The notes beneath the pieces are model-generated. The model made no database searches and was not told the DNA's origin. It saw only the letters and a program-made list of their open reading frames with translations. The position numbers were made by a program, and so were the translations under genes. Positions 46,226 to 58,414 of a DNA stretch of 64,000 nucleotides are shown piece after piece (the first letter of the stretch is position 1; the number at the start of each line of letters is the position of its first letter). The DNA comes from Acestrorhynchus altus (taxonomy: Eukaryota > Chordata > Actinopteri > Characiformes > Acestrorhynchidae): assembly GCA_034509495.1 (NCBI GenBank), contig CM067504.1, positions 40,519,871-40,583,870 on the forward strand, written 5' to 3'.

Positions 46226-46920
46226 CCTAATCACATCAAGGGTAATAGAAGCAAGGCTTTTGATTTCTCCACTCTGGATTGGACACACACACGTGTTCCA
46301 GTGCAGGTAAGTGGACCAATTCTGGACACTCAGTATGTCAGCTGTTGCCGTTCCACTCCACCCCAGACAGCAGTCCAAACACACGGAATACAGGCCTAGT
46401 GGAGTGGAACGCCGGCCTCCAGCCAAGCGAAAAACGCACTGTAATCCTATAGGCATTGCTCGGCTAATAAGCCAGCGTCCTCGCATGACTCCAGAGGTGC
46501 AATTGCAGCATCAAAAGACTGCAGCCACTGCCGTGAACACGAAAGGCACCGGGGTAAATGGAGTTTTTATTGAGCTTTTGCGTCGCTCAGAAAGCCTGGT
46601 CTGTCCTCACATCGCCCCCTGGACTGATGAGCCTTCAGTCTGGATGGGCTCTCACAGGCATGCAGCGGAGACGCATGGGGCAGCATTTGAGAGGTGCAGT
46701 TATTGTAACCTCAGCACAGAGAAATCTGCTTAATTGCTTGTGTCGTTCACACACACACACACACACGGTTGCAAACAGGTGCAGGTGTGTGTTTCACACA
46801 AAAATGCACACACATACACACACAACAGAAGCACTTCAACAGTGAAGGCAGTGGACAGGTGTGTGGAACCATCTGGAAGAAAGAACAGAGTAAGGGTCAG
46901 CGCATTGGGCTCACCTGAGG

Positions 46921-46924
<4 letters not shown>

Positions 46925-46953
<29 letters not shown>
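46925..46953 (+). repeat. (CA)n microsatellite
   Basis: Twenty-nine bases of CA. Confidence 0.95.
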
Positions 46954-47947
46954 TCTCACAGCAGGTCAACCACTAATCTCAGGGGTGCATTTAAACAAAC
47001 CCCCTTTGAGGAAAATGATCTCACCAGCTCCTGCTTTACAGTCGTTTAGTTCAGGTTCCATCATATTTGACCTCTGAAAGGTATTTGTTTAAGCCATGAA
47101 AAAGGAATCTGTGTTCTGGAAGAATCCTACGGACGTGAAGTGGGCTTATGCAAGAAAGAACGAGCTTGTGGTTTGGGTAGGCAGGAGGCTCTCCGGCTCC
47201 CCGCTGGATTTTCTGAGCTGGAACAACCACTCCAGAGAAGATATGAGGGCCAAAACAATAAGGAGGCGGCCACAAGGATATTAGGCTCAAACCAGGGACC
47301 TTTAGATGGATTACTGACATGAACTCAGGACAGCTTTTAGGAGATAGTGCCCTTACCTGGAGATCACTTAGGAAAGGTATTGTGGAGCATTAAACAAATG
47401 GAACCCCCTGTTGAAATGAAACTTTGTAACCATCACTCAGTCAAACTAAACGAACAAAGGTGGGCATGTATGCTTCGTACCCCCTTCTGTGGTCAACACT
47501 GCACCACCTAATAAGAACTACTGTATGTAGTGCTGTATAATCAGAGGCCTATTTGTGTACAATCCTGTAATATTATGCTTCTTTCATTTCCAATGCCGGT
47601 TCAATATCTCTCAGCTTGTCAAGAAATGCACGTGTACAGCTGTCTATGGGGAGGATCTCACAGCAGAATTTGTATTTAACAATGGTGTAAAAGTGAGCTA
47701 CACTCTTTCGTCTGTAGGGGGAGCCCATGAGCAAAAAAACTAATTTTGCATAATGATGCTTTAAATGTTCCAACTCCAGTTGGATCCAGTTTTGGGATCT
47801 GCAAAGGACTTTGTGAGGCCACTGTGGAAATAAGGTGAGAAGATCTGAAATCACTCCACTGCAATCAGGACATCCTGCCTCATCGTTTCTCCACTTTTTC
47901 ACATTTTCATTTGTTGAAAGTTCAAATAATTCAGAAAATTATTACAT

Positions 47948-48398
47948 TGATCAGAAATATCATTAGTACCACCTACCTAATATGGAGTAGGTGTCCATTG
48001 TGCCACCACAGCAGATCTGTCCATTCAAGGCATTGACTCCAGAAGACCAAGATTTTTGCAGCAGATCCTTGTGAGGTTTGGCAGCAAGAAGTTGTGAGAT
48101 GGGAACTCCATGGATTGCATTGATGTCCCATGGATGGACTGGCTATTAGGAGCACCAGGAAAATTTCCAGTGGTCAGGAAAATAGGCCACCAAGACACTG
48201 AAAGAGCTGGTCAACCAAATGATCCACTCCAACACTTGTCAACCAAGTTAAACTTTATTGGATCTCTAGACCTTACTCCTTACTCCTTGAATGAACAATC
48301 AGGTAGCAGTAGAAACATGATTACTGATGTGATTGAGTGCAATTCGGGTGTTTTTCACTTCACCTGTCAGTGGTTCTAATATTTTGGCCAACTGGTGT
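47948..48398. mobile_element. Non-autonomous element with imperfect terminal inverted repeats
   Basis: The left end 'cattgatcagaaatatcatt' plus 'agtaccacc' is an imperfect inverse of the right end 'tggttctaatattttggcca' plus 'actggtgt'. Inner wording 'taccacctacctaatatgga' and 'gatctctagaccttactcc' fits a fish element related by its tips to the foldback family ('ggtcataatgttatgg..gatcagtgta'). No transposase frame. Confidence 0.6.
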
Positions 48399-48399
48399 G

Positions 48400-51090
48400 A
48401 AGGTAGAAAGTGTGCATTACTACCTTAATCTTCACTGAAAGTTCTACAACTAACTCCTGTCCAGAAAGACATTAAGAAAAATAAGGGACATGGAATAAGA
48501 GATGGACAGAGCCTCGGTTGAGCTTTGCTTCTTGCCATTTTGTTCGGTTTATGGTTTCTCTTAGGTTTTCTTTGCCACCAGAAGAACCTCGAAGAAGGCT
48601 GCTCAGAAGAAGCTCGGAAGATCTTGACCTCAAATCAAGTCCAGACTATCCGACAAACGACAAGCCAGCTTTCTCAGCTTTCTCAGAAGTGGAAGAGTCT
48701 GTAACGGGTAGCTGTTGCAGATCCCTTCTTGATCCCGAACTGAAGTGAAACAAGCAAAGATTCCTGGTGAGGAATTGTGTGTTGCAGTGGAATTCCGTCT
48801 TAAAACAGGCCTTTCAGCCCTAGTTTGCCATAAAAAGTTAAATATGCAGGGCCGTTTTCCTCAACTCTCCCTCTTTCATCCTTGCTGAGCAAGCTTATCA
48901 TCAGAGCTCACAGTAATCTATATGTCATCCAACATTTTGACAAGAGAGTATCATTAGTAATGTAAAGTTATGCTCCACGCATGGATTCCTTTGACCTACC
49001 TACATCTCCCACAGCAGCCTCTCAACAAATCAAAGCACATCATCACGGCAGTGGTTTGATCCATTGAGGTCAATGAGAGTCAACGTTCATGGCTGCAGGC
49101 AGCACTGTAGGATTTTACAGACATACTTGAGCAGATGCCCCAGTGTCTCAGAGTGGTGCGGCTGGTTAATCTTGATGGGATACTGCCACCTTGTGACGGG
49201 AAGCGACGGCACTGATACACTGCCGAGGCTTCCTCTCACAGACCGTGGCTGGAGGATACTCCCTGATCTCTAATGATCGAGTGGGATTGAGTGTAGAGTT
49301 GAGCGAAGGCCTCATAATGTGGTGGCAATGTAGAGGTCAGCGTAGGAATCAAAAGCTGTGAGGCCTCTTTCAGGTAGTGTTGACGTCCCCATTCACTCGT
49401 TCAGTGCCTGGCGTGAAGACAGCGGGAGCTGGAAAGTGTGTCAGGGTTTTTCTATTCTTTAATCTTTTGATCTAAATGGTAACAGACTGTTCTTTTAATA
49501 TCGGCGTGATGTCTCCTCAGGAGATTTGGTCCTCACGTACTACTGCCTTCCTTGGGAAACCTTTCATATTAAAAGAAAGGGAAAAAAGGAAAGGTGGATT
49601 GTGGCTTCAGTGGAAAATGTTCCACTAGTACTTCAACTAATGGCAGTGACGCATCCAAAGCAGGGCTTAAAGGAATCTTCAGGCGTCGTTCATCCAAATT
49701 GAACCGCTCGCTCTGAACCCTGTGTTCATAACAGAACCGAAAACCTGTTGACACACTCTTAATAGAGCCCAATCAGCTGAAGGCTTATTTCTTTGAGAAC
49801 CTAGTAAGGCGCTTGCATTTGACTCAGTTTTGTTTTCCTGTGCTGCGTCTGACCTAATTCAGCACCTGCAGGCTGTTTCTGATGTCACGCAGCTCTGTGA
49901 GCCATTGTGTGCCTTACTTGGACTGACTGAGGAGATGCAGTTGTCTGCGGTCATTTGGAAGATGCCCCTGTAGGCTTAGAGCAGCCTGACCGGGTCAAGT
50001 GGCTCAGGACCTTGCTTTCTGGAGACTACGCCTGTGCCTCGTCACGCGATCCAGCTGGCCTGCCACCGCTGCGGTGATGTGAAGCAGATGATTGGTCTCC
50101 AGCTGGATGAGCACCCTTTGGTTCCTGCAGACTGGAAGGACAGAGAGGCAGGTGAGTGAATGGTCAGTACACTAGGAGCAAAGTGGAGATGGTACAGGAG
50201 AGGTCTAAACCATTCAAATGTACCACTACGTCATGTGGATGGACTCCACAACTTTCCACAGCTAAGGGCATCAGAGGGCAGGGAATGGTGGACCTCCATA
50301 ACTGGGGGCTAGCTTGGTTGGAGGGCCCTACAATGAAACGTGGAGGCCTTAATGAATGGATTGCGGTGGACAATACCCTCTCCACCCTGGTAGAACAAAA
50401 AAGCTGTACCCAAGTCAAAAGCGTTGGTGCTATGTTACGTTAAGTTATGGTTGAGAGTCCAACAGAGCTTAACTGGTCTCACTGGTGGCCTGGTAGGAAG
50501 GTTTTCCTTCCCTCTCCTTCAGTTCCTACACTCAGAGTTGCCAGTGCGGACATTTGTAGGCAGGTATAATCTAATTGCCCATTTAGCATTCTCCTCAAAG
50601 CCTGGTGAGATGTCCATTGCTTTTGCGTGTGGGTTTTCACTTCACTCAGGCGAGGCACGTAGTAACCTTCCCCCATGGAATTGGAAGGAATTGACCATTT
50701 GACCCAGACTCAGTTAAGGAAAAATTGATTAAAACCCAAAGGACAGAGGGGGGGAGGTGGGGTCCTTACACTCCCACAGATCATTTACAGTGTGCCGAAA
50801 GAAGACCTTACGCTCATGCGCAGCTCGTCCACTTACGGGACCCTGCAGATTTAGATGTCAACCCTGGTATTACTTCTTGTCTAGTTTGCAACATAATTTA
50901 CTGCAGTTGTTACTATATTTCCTGGACGTCGTTCCTGGAAGACGTGACAGTGTTTTATGGTCACTGTTGTTTAAAATATCCTCCTTCTTTGTTGTGGTCC
51001 GAAATTCAAAGAAGTATTGCAGCAGAAGCAGCGCCCTGTCCACCTCCACCTCATTCCTCAATGCCAGTATGGATGACTGTACACTCCCAC

Positions 51091-51128
<38 letters not shown>

Positions 51129-51515
51129 GAAAAAAATGCTGAATCATGCTGTAATGCACTCTCATTCAGAAAGGCCTGTCTCAGCAGGTTGCTGTTTCTG
51201 TGCTTAGAGAGCAGCTTTTAAATCATGTCTCCAGACAGAGCTGGGAGTTGGGCTTGGTTGCATCATGCGACCGCTGTGAAGCACACTGTTAAACAGGCGG
51301 TGCACGTTGTGTAAGGCCTCTTGTTGGAAGAGGGGTGTTATTGCTGTACATTTGGAGGGCTTTCCAGCTGACCGCTTCATTGGTCATAACACTAGCAGTC
51401 CAGGATAGTAGGACAGGCAGGAATGCCACGTGGCCCTCTGCCAAACATGCCAAACACAACGCTGATACCGTCAGCAAAACAAAGTGCATACCATAATCTA
51501 CACACATACTGTAAA
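48400..51515. other. Intergenic, unique, one CA array
   Basis: A CA array lies at 51095-51126. A 76-codon frame at 48518-48748 preceded by a good acceptor is described in the findings. A 'gcag|gtgagt'-like donor at about 50151 follows a 59-codon frame but lacks an acceptor. No known gene was recognised. Confidence 0.4.
51095..51126 (+). repeat. (CA)n microsatellite
   Basis: Thirty-two bases of CA. Confidence 0.95.
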
Positions 51516-51521
51516 ACGTTC

Positions 51522-51650
51522 AACCCTGGTCCTGGAGGCACCCCTGCCCTGCATATTTTAGCTTGAATACATCCCCTGCAACTTTGAGAGGCTCTGTGCA
51601 GGGTAGGGGTGCCTCTAGGACCAAGCTTAAAAAAACACTGCTCTAAACAA
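51522..51650. mobile_element. Short inverted-repeat MITE
   Basis: The left arm 'cctggtcctggaggcacccc' plus 'tgccctgca' (51525-51553) is matched in inverse by 51597-51626 ('tgcagggtaggggtgcctct' plus 'aggaccaagc'), about 27 of 30 bases. A 43-bp loop separates the arms. The end 'cactgctctaa' is shared with the repeat ending at 10262. Confidence 0.8.
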
Positions 51651-53100
51651 TCACCTTATTCTTTGTATGTAATTTAATTTTATTTATCTTTACTGCATGA
51701 ACATGCAACATCAGAAAGATGTTCAAATTATGTCTGTTTCACGTTGGTTGGGCCAGATCCACTCTTGCACGTCTTGTGGACGTGAAAACACGCTCAATAT
51801 CTGACCATCTGACTTGGACGTGCAGTATGGGTTCACTTTCGGAAACTCTGTGGACGTCTTTTAAACGTTGACAAAGACGTTTCATTGATACGAAGGTGTC
51901 CTGGCTCAGTGGGTGGTACCTGACGAATGCGTGAATGAACAAATCCACTATGAATTTTGAGTTGAACACACATTGTTGGACATCTTGCGTTGTGAATACT
52001 GGGACATTCGTGACATTGTGCTGAAGGTGGAGGCCGAACTTCAGCTCACTTTGAGTTACTCGCCGAGCTATACTGCACTCTGCGAGGAGCTCATTATCAT
52101 AATATAGATTTGACTTCTTTGACTTCTGCACAGAACTCATTAATCAAACACACTTGATAAAGTGTCTTCAGGGTAAATCTGAAGAAACATCTGTTCACAT
52201 GCTGTCAAAATTTGGATGGCGTTGCTTTAGGAATATGCAAACGTGACAAATGGCAGGGTACGCTTGAACTTGTCCGGTGATAGATTCACCCCATATTAGT
52301 GTTGGCCCCCAGTTTGAGACACGGCAAACCAGTTTAATGCACAGCAGACTGGGTTGAACATGTATCTGAAGCTGGCACAAAAGGCTTAGTACATCTGCTC
52401 CTCGGTTTCTGTGCACACACACACACACACACACAGACACACACACACACACACACAAAGACAGATGTTGAAGCCCCAGGTGAGACACGGTTGTATAACA
52501 TCTGCTGATCCACCTTCTGAAGGTTGGCCCAACAAATATTAATGTAGCCCAGCATAATTGAATTACACGTTCTCTTCTTCACACAGAGAGAGATGAAGCC
52601 CCGTTCTCTCTCGCTCGGCTCTGGGGCCATTTGAGTGGCAGGTGTGCACATTGATTTTCCAAAGGATCAGGGATGTTGCTATCAATATAGTACCTATTTA
52701 CAACACACAATATACCAGTGGATTCACATGCAAATGGAAGCCTTGGCAGAATCGCGTTCTTACAAAGAAATCTGGAGAAGAATGCAGCAGAATTCTGCTC
52801 CTGCCTGACTGACAGCAAGGCCGGGACATCACAAATTTTATTCGCAGTGATTGTGAAGCTGTTTTCTGTGGGAAGAGGCTTCAAATTAATATTATCCATT
52901 CATGGATACACAGCCGAGTTAAGAACTCCAGACCCGGAAAATTCTTAACAACTGTGGTGGGCAGATGGAAGGTCATGGTCCAGTGTGTTCACAGACCATT
53001 CAATTACACTGAATGAGCTTTCTAGAGCTTTCTGATTCACTGCTTAGCAGATGAGATGAGAGCGGTCACATTAACTGCTTTCTCTTTTTTTGTTTCTCTA
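51650..53100. other. Intergenic, unique with a CA array
   Basis: CA array at 52413-52458. The part 52680-52950 is free of repeats and holds an octamer word ATGCAAAT at 52728-52735. No gene recognised. Confidence 0.4.
52413..52458 (+). repeat. (CA)n microsatellite
   Basis: Forty-six bases of CA with one GA interruption. Confidence 0.95.
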
Positions 53101-53104
53101 TCGG

Positions 53105-53512
53105 TATCTTAGACAAATTTCGGACATCCCATGAACACCTATGACTTAACATATTTAAATATATGGACGTTTGATGTTCGTTGTAACTACACTGAGAGAT
53201 GGAGGTGATAAAACCAAACACACACAACTGATGGAACGTATTTAAACATCATCTGTTAAACGTTAGGACGCCCTCTGCCCTAATAACTGGTGTTTCCTCC
53301 TTTGGTTGAAATAATGCCAATTAGATGTTTCTTCAGCTGGAAGAAAGACGTTCCCACTCCTCCATGTGGAATTCTTTCAGCTGTGAGATGTTTCAGCATC
53401 AGTCTTTGTACAGACGCTCTTACATTCTCCTCAAACCCCCTCTGATACAATAAAGATCTCCTAGTGGTTTCTATGATGGAGAGATCTCCACACCCTGCTG
53501 CATGGTTAAGGG
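53105..53512 (-). mobile_element. Tc1-like element fragment (3' end and terminal repeat), antisense
   Basis: The outer terminal repeat ('ggacatcccatgaacaccta', 'gatgttcgttgtaactacac', 'tgagagatggaggtgataaa') is followed by the antisense C-terminal tail and the SVQRLTL and SIIETT blocks, ending abruptly at 'caccctgctgca' (53502). It has the same internal junction as the other copies. Confidence 0.85.
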
Positions 53513-55303
53513 GTCATGCCATCAGCTGGTGTTGGTCCACTGTGTTTAATCAAGTCCAGAATCAATGCAGCATCCCCCAGGTGATTTTAGAGCTCTTCAT
53601 GCTTCTGCTGTTAGAGCTTTATGGAGATGCTGAGTACAGTTCCAGTGCAAAACCTCTTATATAGCCTATTAAACATTACAATAATGAGGGACTGGATTTC
53701 TGTGTGTAATAAATATGTCATACATGTGATATTTTACCTGTTTGAATTCAATTATGACCAATAAAATCTTTTGCTGATATTCTCTGAGATGCATAAGGAC
53801 ATCTTTTCCAAACCTGTTTCCAAATATCTTGCGTTGAGGAAGAAGGAAAGGTTTTCTTCCAATGATTTTTCTAGGAAAGTCATATTTGCCCAGGTGTTGC
53901 TGCACAGTAGAATAGTGCACTCCAGACTCTAAATCCTTCTGAAAGGGGTTTGGTTGGCTTCTGCTTTATAATTGGTTAATATCCAGGCCTTTGTTAGACT
54001 TCCAATTTCTGTTATCTGGAATCTTGGATTTGCATTATGAGGAAATGGCTGCATGAAAAGGCTTTGTTACCTTTACAGCCTGATAGCTGACTGATTAGAG
54101 GAGCCCATTTCTGCTGATTGCTGGGAGAAGTATTTATCGACTTTTCTAATCTGCGTTTCTGGCCTTTCCTACCAGTGACTGTAAACAAGATACGTAGGGT
54201 TGGAGATCTGGATTAAGGTTATCAAGAAGCTCAAACCTCTTGGAGTGTGCATACTTGTTCTCTTTCTCACTCTAAAATTGAATAGACTAAAATCAATATC
54301 AGTTCATATTTGACTTGCTTTTATGCAATCAGTTCATTTTCTGCTCCCTTGATCGTTCACACGAACGTCGGTTCTACATAAAAGCTCTCCCTCCGCACAA
54401 AGCACCAGAATCCAACTGCCCAGTCAAGCACCTTACTGGTGTAACTGTGGGAGGAGCCAACTCTTTTTAATGCAGAAGCCAAACGGTGAGAGGGTTGAAG
54501 TTATGCAGTGTGCTCAGCTTTGTGTGTTTCACCTGCACACTCCCTTGGAACCCGAGATCCACACTTTGCGGGTAGTTAAATGCTATTTTCTAGCCTTCAT
54601 AACTCAGGATCACAGTAACCTACAGACATAACTAACTACAAGACCCTGTCTAACCTTAGAGACCTCTGGAGTCTTCCATCTTTATGCCCCACCCCTTTTG
54701 AAGCAGATGCCAGCTTCGGCAACCTACCGGTGTGCAGGGACTTCAGGTCCAGCTGCAACATCTGTGGGTAACTGGGTGCCTGTTTGCCTCCATGCCCAGT
54801 TGCCCAACTAAGCCTCCTTTTAATTGTACAGTTCAAATAAACTTTTTCCAGATGTGAATCGTCAGTGAGTCTTACACTGAGGTGTGACCATACCAGCAAA
54901 GAGAGCATGCTTTGCCAGGCCTTCTTCCTAGAAACCTGAGTGGCATCATTTTGATGGATTGCTCTATTAGTGTATTAAAAGCCACACTGCAAAAAAGCAC
55001 TATTAATGCACCATTGTCAGTGCGGCTTGCAGACTAATAAGATGTGATGACTATTTGGGTATGAGCCAGATGTTAAGCCTTCCATAAGCGAGTGTGCAGA
55101 GACTGCTGTGGGTATTAGCTATACAGATGCTGTGTCTGAAAATAGTGTTTGAAAACATCATGTGTGGGAGCAGAACAAAGAACCCATTTCAAAGACAGTT
55201 CCCCTTTATTCTAAAGGCACTGTTAATGTGCCTGTGATGGAGTGGAATTATAAGCGCAATGGGTTTATTTAACTTCTATCCGGCGTGTGTGAATAGTTCC
55301 CTC
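53513..55303. other. Intergenic, unique with one dispersed fragment
   Basis: A dispersed piece at about 54540-54640 ('cacactttgcgggtagttaa') matches 28745-28830. No gene. Confidence 0.45.
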
Positions 55304-55825
55304 TCACGTAGCGGCTCTAGGAGGATCCGTGGCCTTGAAGCGTGTCACGGCAAAGACGATTAGTGGGAATAGAAATTGACGCTTAAATGGTGAAAGCTTT
55401 GGATGCATTGTGGGAGGAAAGACTATAATTCTCATGGAACAATCCACAGCATCCCACTCGACGAATTGTTGGAGGTACCATTTGAAGGCTATTGCTGCGT
55501 GAGGTAAAGGTATTTTTAGGACAGTGCGCCTGAGCTGGAACATCAGCGTAAAATAGGAGTAGCCAGCACAATGTGCATGTGGCCAGTATGTCTGAAAAGC
55601 ATGTAGGACAAATTGTTGTCTAAATCGCTGAAGCTCCATGTCCCTCTCTTCAAAGGCAGGGATGGGTGTGAGGAGAATGCTGTCTAGAAAAATACAGATA
55701 TCGGCTTTAGCCTCTTTGTCTTGCTTCGGCTGTGGGTGGCTGAGATGTTCCTTCTTCCCGTCCCCCTTTCCCCTTCTCTCCTTCTTCATTTCAAGAAATG
55801 AAGGTACAATTTCCCACTCCTCCAT
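55304..55825 (-). other. Unrecognised 173-codon open frame
   Basis: This is one of the longest frames not made of simple repeats. Its first residues MEEWEIVPSF come from the antisense C-terminal tail of the adjacent Tc1-like copy, followed by a Lys/Glu-rich stretch and a Phe/Leu-rich half. I recognise no family, and no splice or promoter context supports it. A frame of this length is near what chance gives in 64 kb, so coding function is unlikely. Confidence 0.12.
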
Positions 55826-56332
55826 GCGGAATTCTTTCAGCTCTGTGATGTTTCAGAGTCCATCTTTGTGCAAGCCCTCTTACATTCTCCTCCAGCCCCC
55901 TCTGAGGCAGTAAAGATTTCATAGTGGTGTCTATGATGGAGAGCAAAGCAGCCCCAAACCATAACACTTCCACCACCGTGCTTTACAGTTGGTATGAGGT
56001 TCAATAGAATGGCTGGTCTCTAATTCCCAGACTCATCTGCATCTACAACCTTCTTTTGAAGGCCTTAGAAACCTCTTTGGAGCGGTTTAAATAAGACAGC
56101 CTCCTCCAAAGTCCCAAAGGTTTAAACATTGGCAGCTGATTCTAATTTTAGGCATTTTAAGTCGTAAATGTGGGGATGACCTAACTTTTCTAATCATTAT
56201 TTTTCTTCAGTTTCATGAGTTGAGTTATATCACATCCATCTCTCAGTATAGTTCAAATGAGGATCCAGTGTCCATATGTTTAAAGATATTGGACATATAG
56301 GTGTTCATGGGGTGTCCTAACTTGCATTTATA
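55795..56332 (-). mobile_element. Internally deleted Tc1-like element with right terminal repeat, antisense
   Basis: Antisense C-terminal tail, then blocks equal to LEENVRGLAQRWTLKHHRAE and VMVWFGAAL-like remnants, then the helix-turn-helix start complement ('acaaccttcttttgaaggcc'). The right terminal repeat ('atccatctctcagtatagtt', 'ggtgttcatggggtgtccta') ends near 56325. The middle is more heavily deleted than in the 21655 copy. Confidence 0.85.
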
Positions 56333-56334
56333 TG

Positions 56335-56855
56335 CACTAAAGCGGTCAGTGCTGCCCATTCCGTTTTGATATTGCAGCAGGCTGTTGTCATATTCATTGA
56401 ACTTATCAGGGCTGTTTCAAGCTTGGGTGTGTTCAGAGGGAGGCACAATATGGGGCGTCCAGTCAAATGTATTTGTTTTAAAGGTCCATTAATAAAAATC
56501 AGCCTGTTTCATACAGAATAAGTGTGTTGGTGCAAACATCACAAAGTGGAGCTCAAGTGAAAGAACTACTGTATGGGTTCTGACAGTTTTAGGAATTCAA
56601 AAAGGGTTCTTGGTGTCACCCCTCAAAGGATTCTGGATGTCGTTCCTCAAACAGGATCAAAGGTCTGTCTTGGTGAAGGATACTGGATAGGAATACTGTC
56701 TCCCTGCTGCTGCTGTGTCTGAGGTTGGCTTATTTGTTTTGAGGTTGTTGTGTGTTTTTTTTCCACACCCACCGGTTAAACAGGCTCACAGAATCACGGA
56801 AGCAGGAAGTCGTGGGTCATGCACCTGCCTCTAACACAACCCATTCTGTCTCTAT
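56335..56855. other. Sequence upstream of tprg1, nothing firm
   Basis: Mixed unique sequence. A 'gggttctt' type dispersed fragment lies at about 56570-56640. No CpG island or TATA-type promoter is obvious. Confidence 0.35.
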
Positions 56856-56859
56856 GCAG

Positions 56860-56904
56860 CTTAACCTTCTTCATTATCAATAAACTGCTCTTACCCAGGC
56901 ACCG
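56860..56904 (+). other. tprg1: Candidate non-coding 5' exon of tprg1
   Basis: A pyrimidine-rich acceptor 'ctgtctctatgcag' (ends 56859) and a near-consensus donor 'accg|gtaagt' (56905) bound 45 bases, 410 bases upstream of the coding exon acceptor. It carries no ATG. It fits an internal 5' UTR exon, but it could be a chance pair of splice motifs. Confidence 0.3.
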
Positions 56905-57314
56905 GTAAGTCACCTCTTTTCATTGCATTATTGTAGAGGGGTTTGGATCTGCTCAGGAATAATGATCATGAATAGAGTAACTCGAGAGCTGTTCCTGAAG
57001 CAGCTCAACTGAAATGGAGCATCTGCTCTTTGTACCACAGTAGGCAGGTTATGATTTGTGTTATGGTACATGCACAGGATGCATCTTTGATTCACTATCT
57101 TTTCTGCATGAACTGAAACGTGCACGCTGCGAACTTTGCTTCAATCATTTCTTCTTTGAGGGCATCTGCTGTGACTTCTGTGAATTGACTTAGTTGCTCT
57201 TTTCCAACACTACAGCTATTTCATCTCAGGGTATGTGGGTGTACACCCCCCCCACACACACACACACACTCACATCCGGTTTATCAGATAATCAAAGCTC
57301 ACGTCTCCACACAG

Positions 57315-57568
57315 GCAGGAGAATGTCGCAGACAGATGAGGAGTCATTCAAGGCTGTGCACCTTGACCAACCTGCTGCAGAGTCCACCAAACCAGAGCCA
57401 GAGCCAGCAGCCCTCCAGGCTGATTCTAGTGAAGCTGACCCATCCAGCGTTCAAGCTCCAGAAACAGGAGAGAGGACATCAGCCCCAGCCTCCAGTGCGG
57501 CAGACCAAACGGGGAAATGGAGCGCTGCCGTGGATCAGTTCAAACTTAAGAGATTTTTTGTCCTTCGG
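57315..57568 (+). CDS. tprg1: tprg1, first coding exon
   Basis: TPRG1 is a small vertebrate protein named for induction by p63, with a paralogue, TPRG1L, on synaptic vesicles. Its molecular role is poorly known. The exon begins after the acceptor 'ctccacacag'. The ATG at 57323 opens 82 codons, MSQTDEESFKAVHLDQPAAE onward, ending KLKRFFVLR before donor 'gtacgg' in phase 0. The N-terminal 65 or so residues are acidic and rich in Ala, Pro, Glu and Ser, so probably disordered. The end matches the family motif (human TPRG1 '..KYFATRPG', TPRG1L '..EYFVFRPG'), as does the start ('F.AV.L'). An in-frame ATG at 57233 lies before the acceptor in CA-rich sequence and is not chosen. The neighbour lpp on the same strand supports tprg1 over tprg1l. 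Confidence 0.9.
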
Positions 57569-57769
57569 GTACGGAGACATCTCATTCTTATTGAATCCAA
57601 ATCTCCACCTGTAAAGGTGCTTCAAAGGCCCAGAGAAGAACCACTTTGTTACCGTATACAGAAAAAAGGCAGAGAACCTTTTCATGTGAAGGTTCTTTAA
57701 ACCTGTAGCACACCGTCCCCCGATGGACAAACCAAACGAACTGGTCGACCCTGTTGCCCCCACCCCATC

Positions 57770-57990
57770 AGCACTGCTGAGTCTGTTACTCAGTAACACA
57801 CCACCATGTCAGTGTGACTGCAGTGCTGAGAACGACCCACCACCCACATAATAGCTGCTCTGTGGTGGTCCTGTGGGGTCCTGACCATTGAAGATCAGGG
57901 TGAAAGGTCTACAGTCTGTCATAATAGTGTTCAAAGTGCTTCTCTGGGTTCAGGGAGTGGAAATCAGGAGGTGGTCATAATGTTATGGGT
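57770..57990 (+). mobile_element. Foldback element, solo right arm
   Basis: 'cagtgtgactgcagtgctga', 'ctctgtggtggtcctgtggg', 'gaccattgaagatcagggtg' and the tip 'ggtcataatgttatgggtgt' correspond to the right arm of the 20430-21010 element. The core and left arm are missing. Confidence 0.8.
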
Positions 57991-58414
57991 GTATATCCTT
58001 CCTTTATTTATTTGAGATGATTTTAGCAGAACATTTTCTAGATAAACACACCACAAAAAAAGGAATATTCACAATTACAATCTGAGTCTGGCTCAAGTTT
58101 CGAGTCAGTGCCACCTGTCTCAGCAGTAGTGTTTCAGTAACACTGAGTGAAATCTCATTGTGCGTGGTAATCGATTGTATTAAGATCATTGTAACAGCAC
58201 ACTGTGTTATAACAGTGACTGCACCCAGTGTAAATATGCTTAACCACATGATAAGCGAACAGTCAGGCCAAAAAGCTCACCTTACCTTCTCCATTACTGC
58301 AGCCTCTTTGTACTTACTAGTACAGTGAGCAGCTGTGGGAGGTCATAAAGTGGAAGTACTTTGTTGCTGCATGTCTTTTTGAATTCAGCCGAATTGGGAC
58401 ACAGCCCCAGTTGA

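Larger units (their letters stand above)
45836..47940. other. Intergenic, unique with three CA arrays
   Basis: CA arrays lie at 46166-46222, 46748-46766 and 46925-46953. The block 46380-46740 between arrays is free of repeats and looks like a candidate conserved non-coding block. Frames here (for example 140 codons at 46311-46733) have no similarity I recognise. Confidence 0.4.

Noticed and set aside
49980..50160. 59-codon frame ending at a good 'gcag|gtgagt'-like donor
   Set aside because: No convincing acceptor in front, the frame opens just after a stop, and no protein similarity that I know.
11312..52735. Perfect octamer words (ATGCAAAT or inverse) at 11312, 29293 and 52728
   Set aside because: About two are expected by chance in 64 kb counting both strands, so there is no enrichment to report.
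57194..57322. Longer N-terminus for tprg1, from an in-frame ATG at 57233 or earlier
   Set aside because: The extension is CA-derived low-complexity sequence lying before a splice acceptor at 57314. The ATG at 57323 gives a start resembling known TPRG1.
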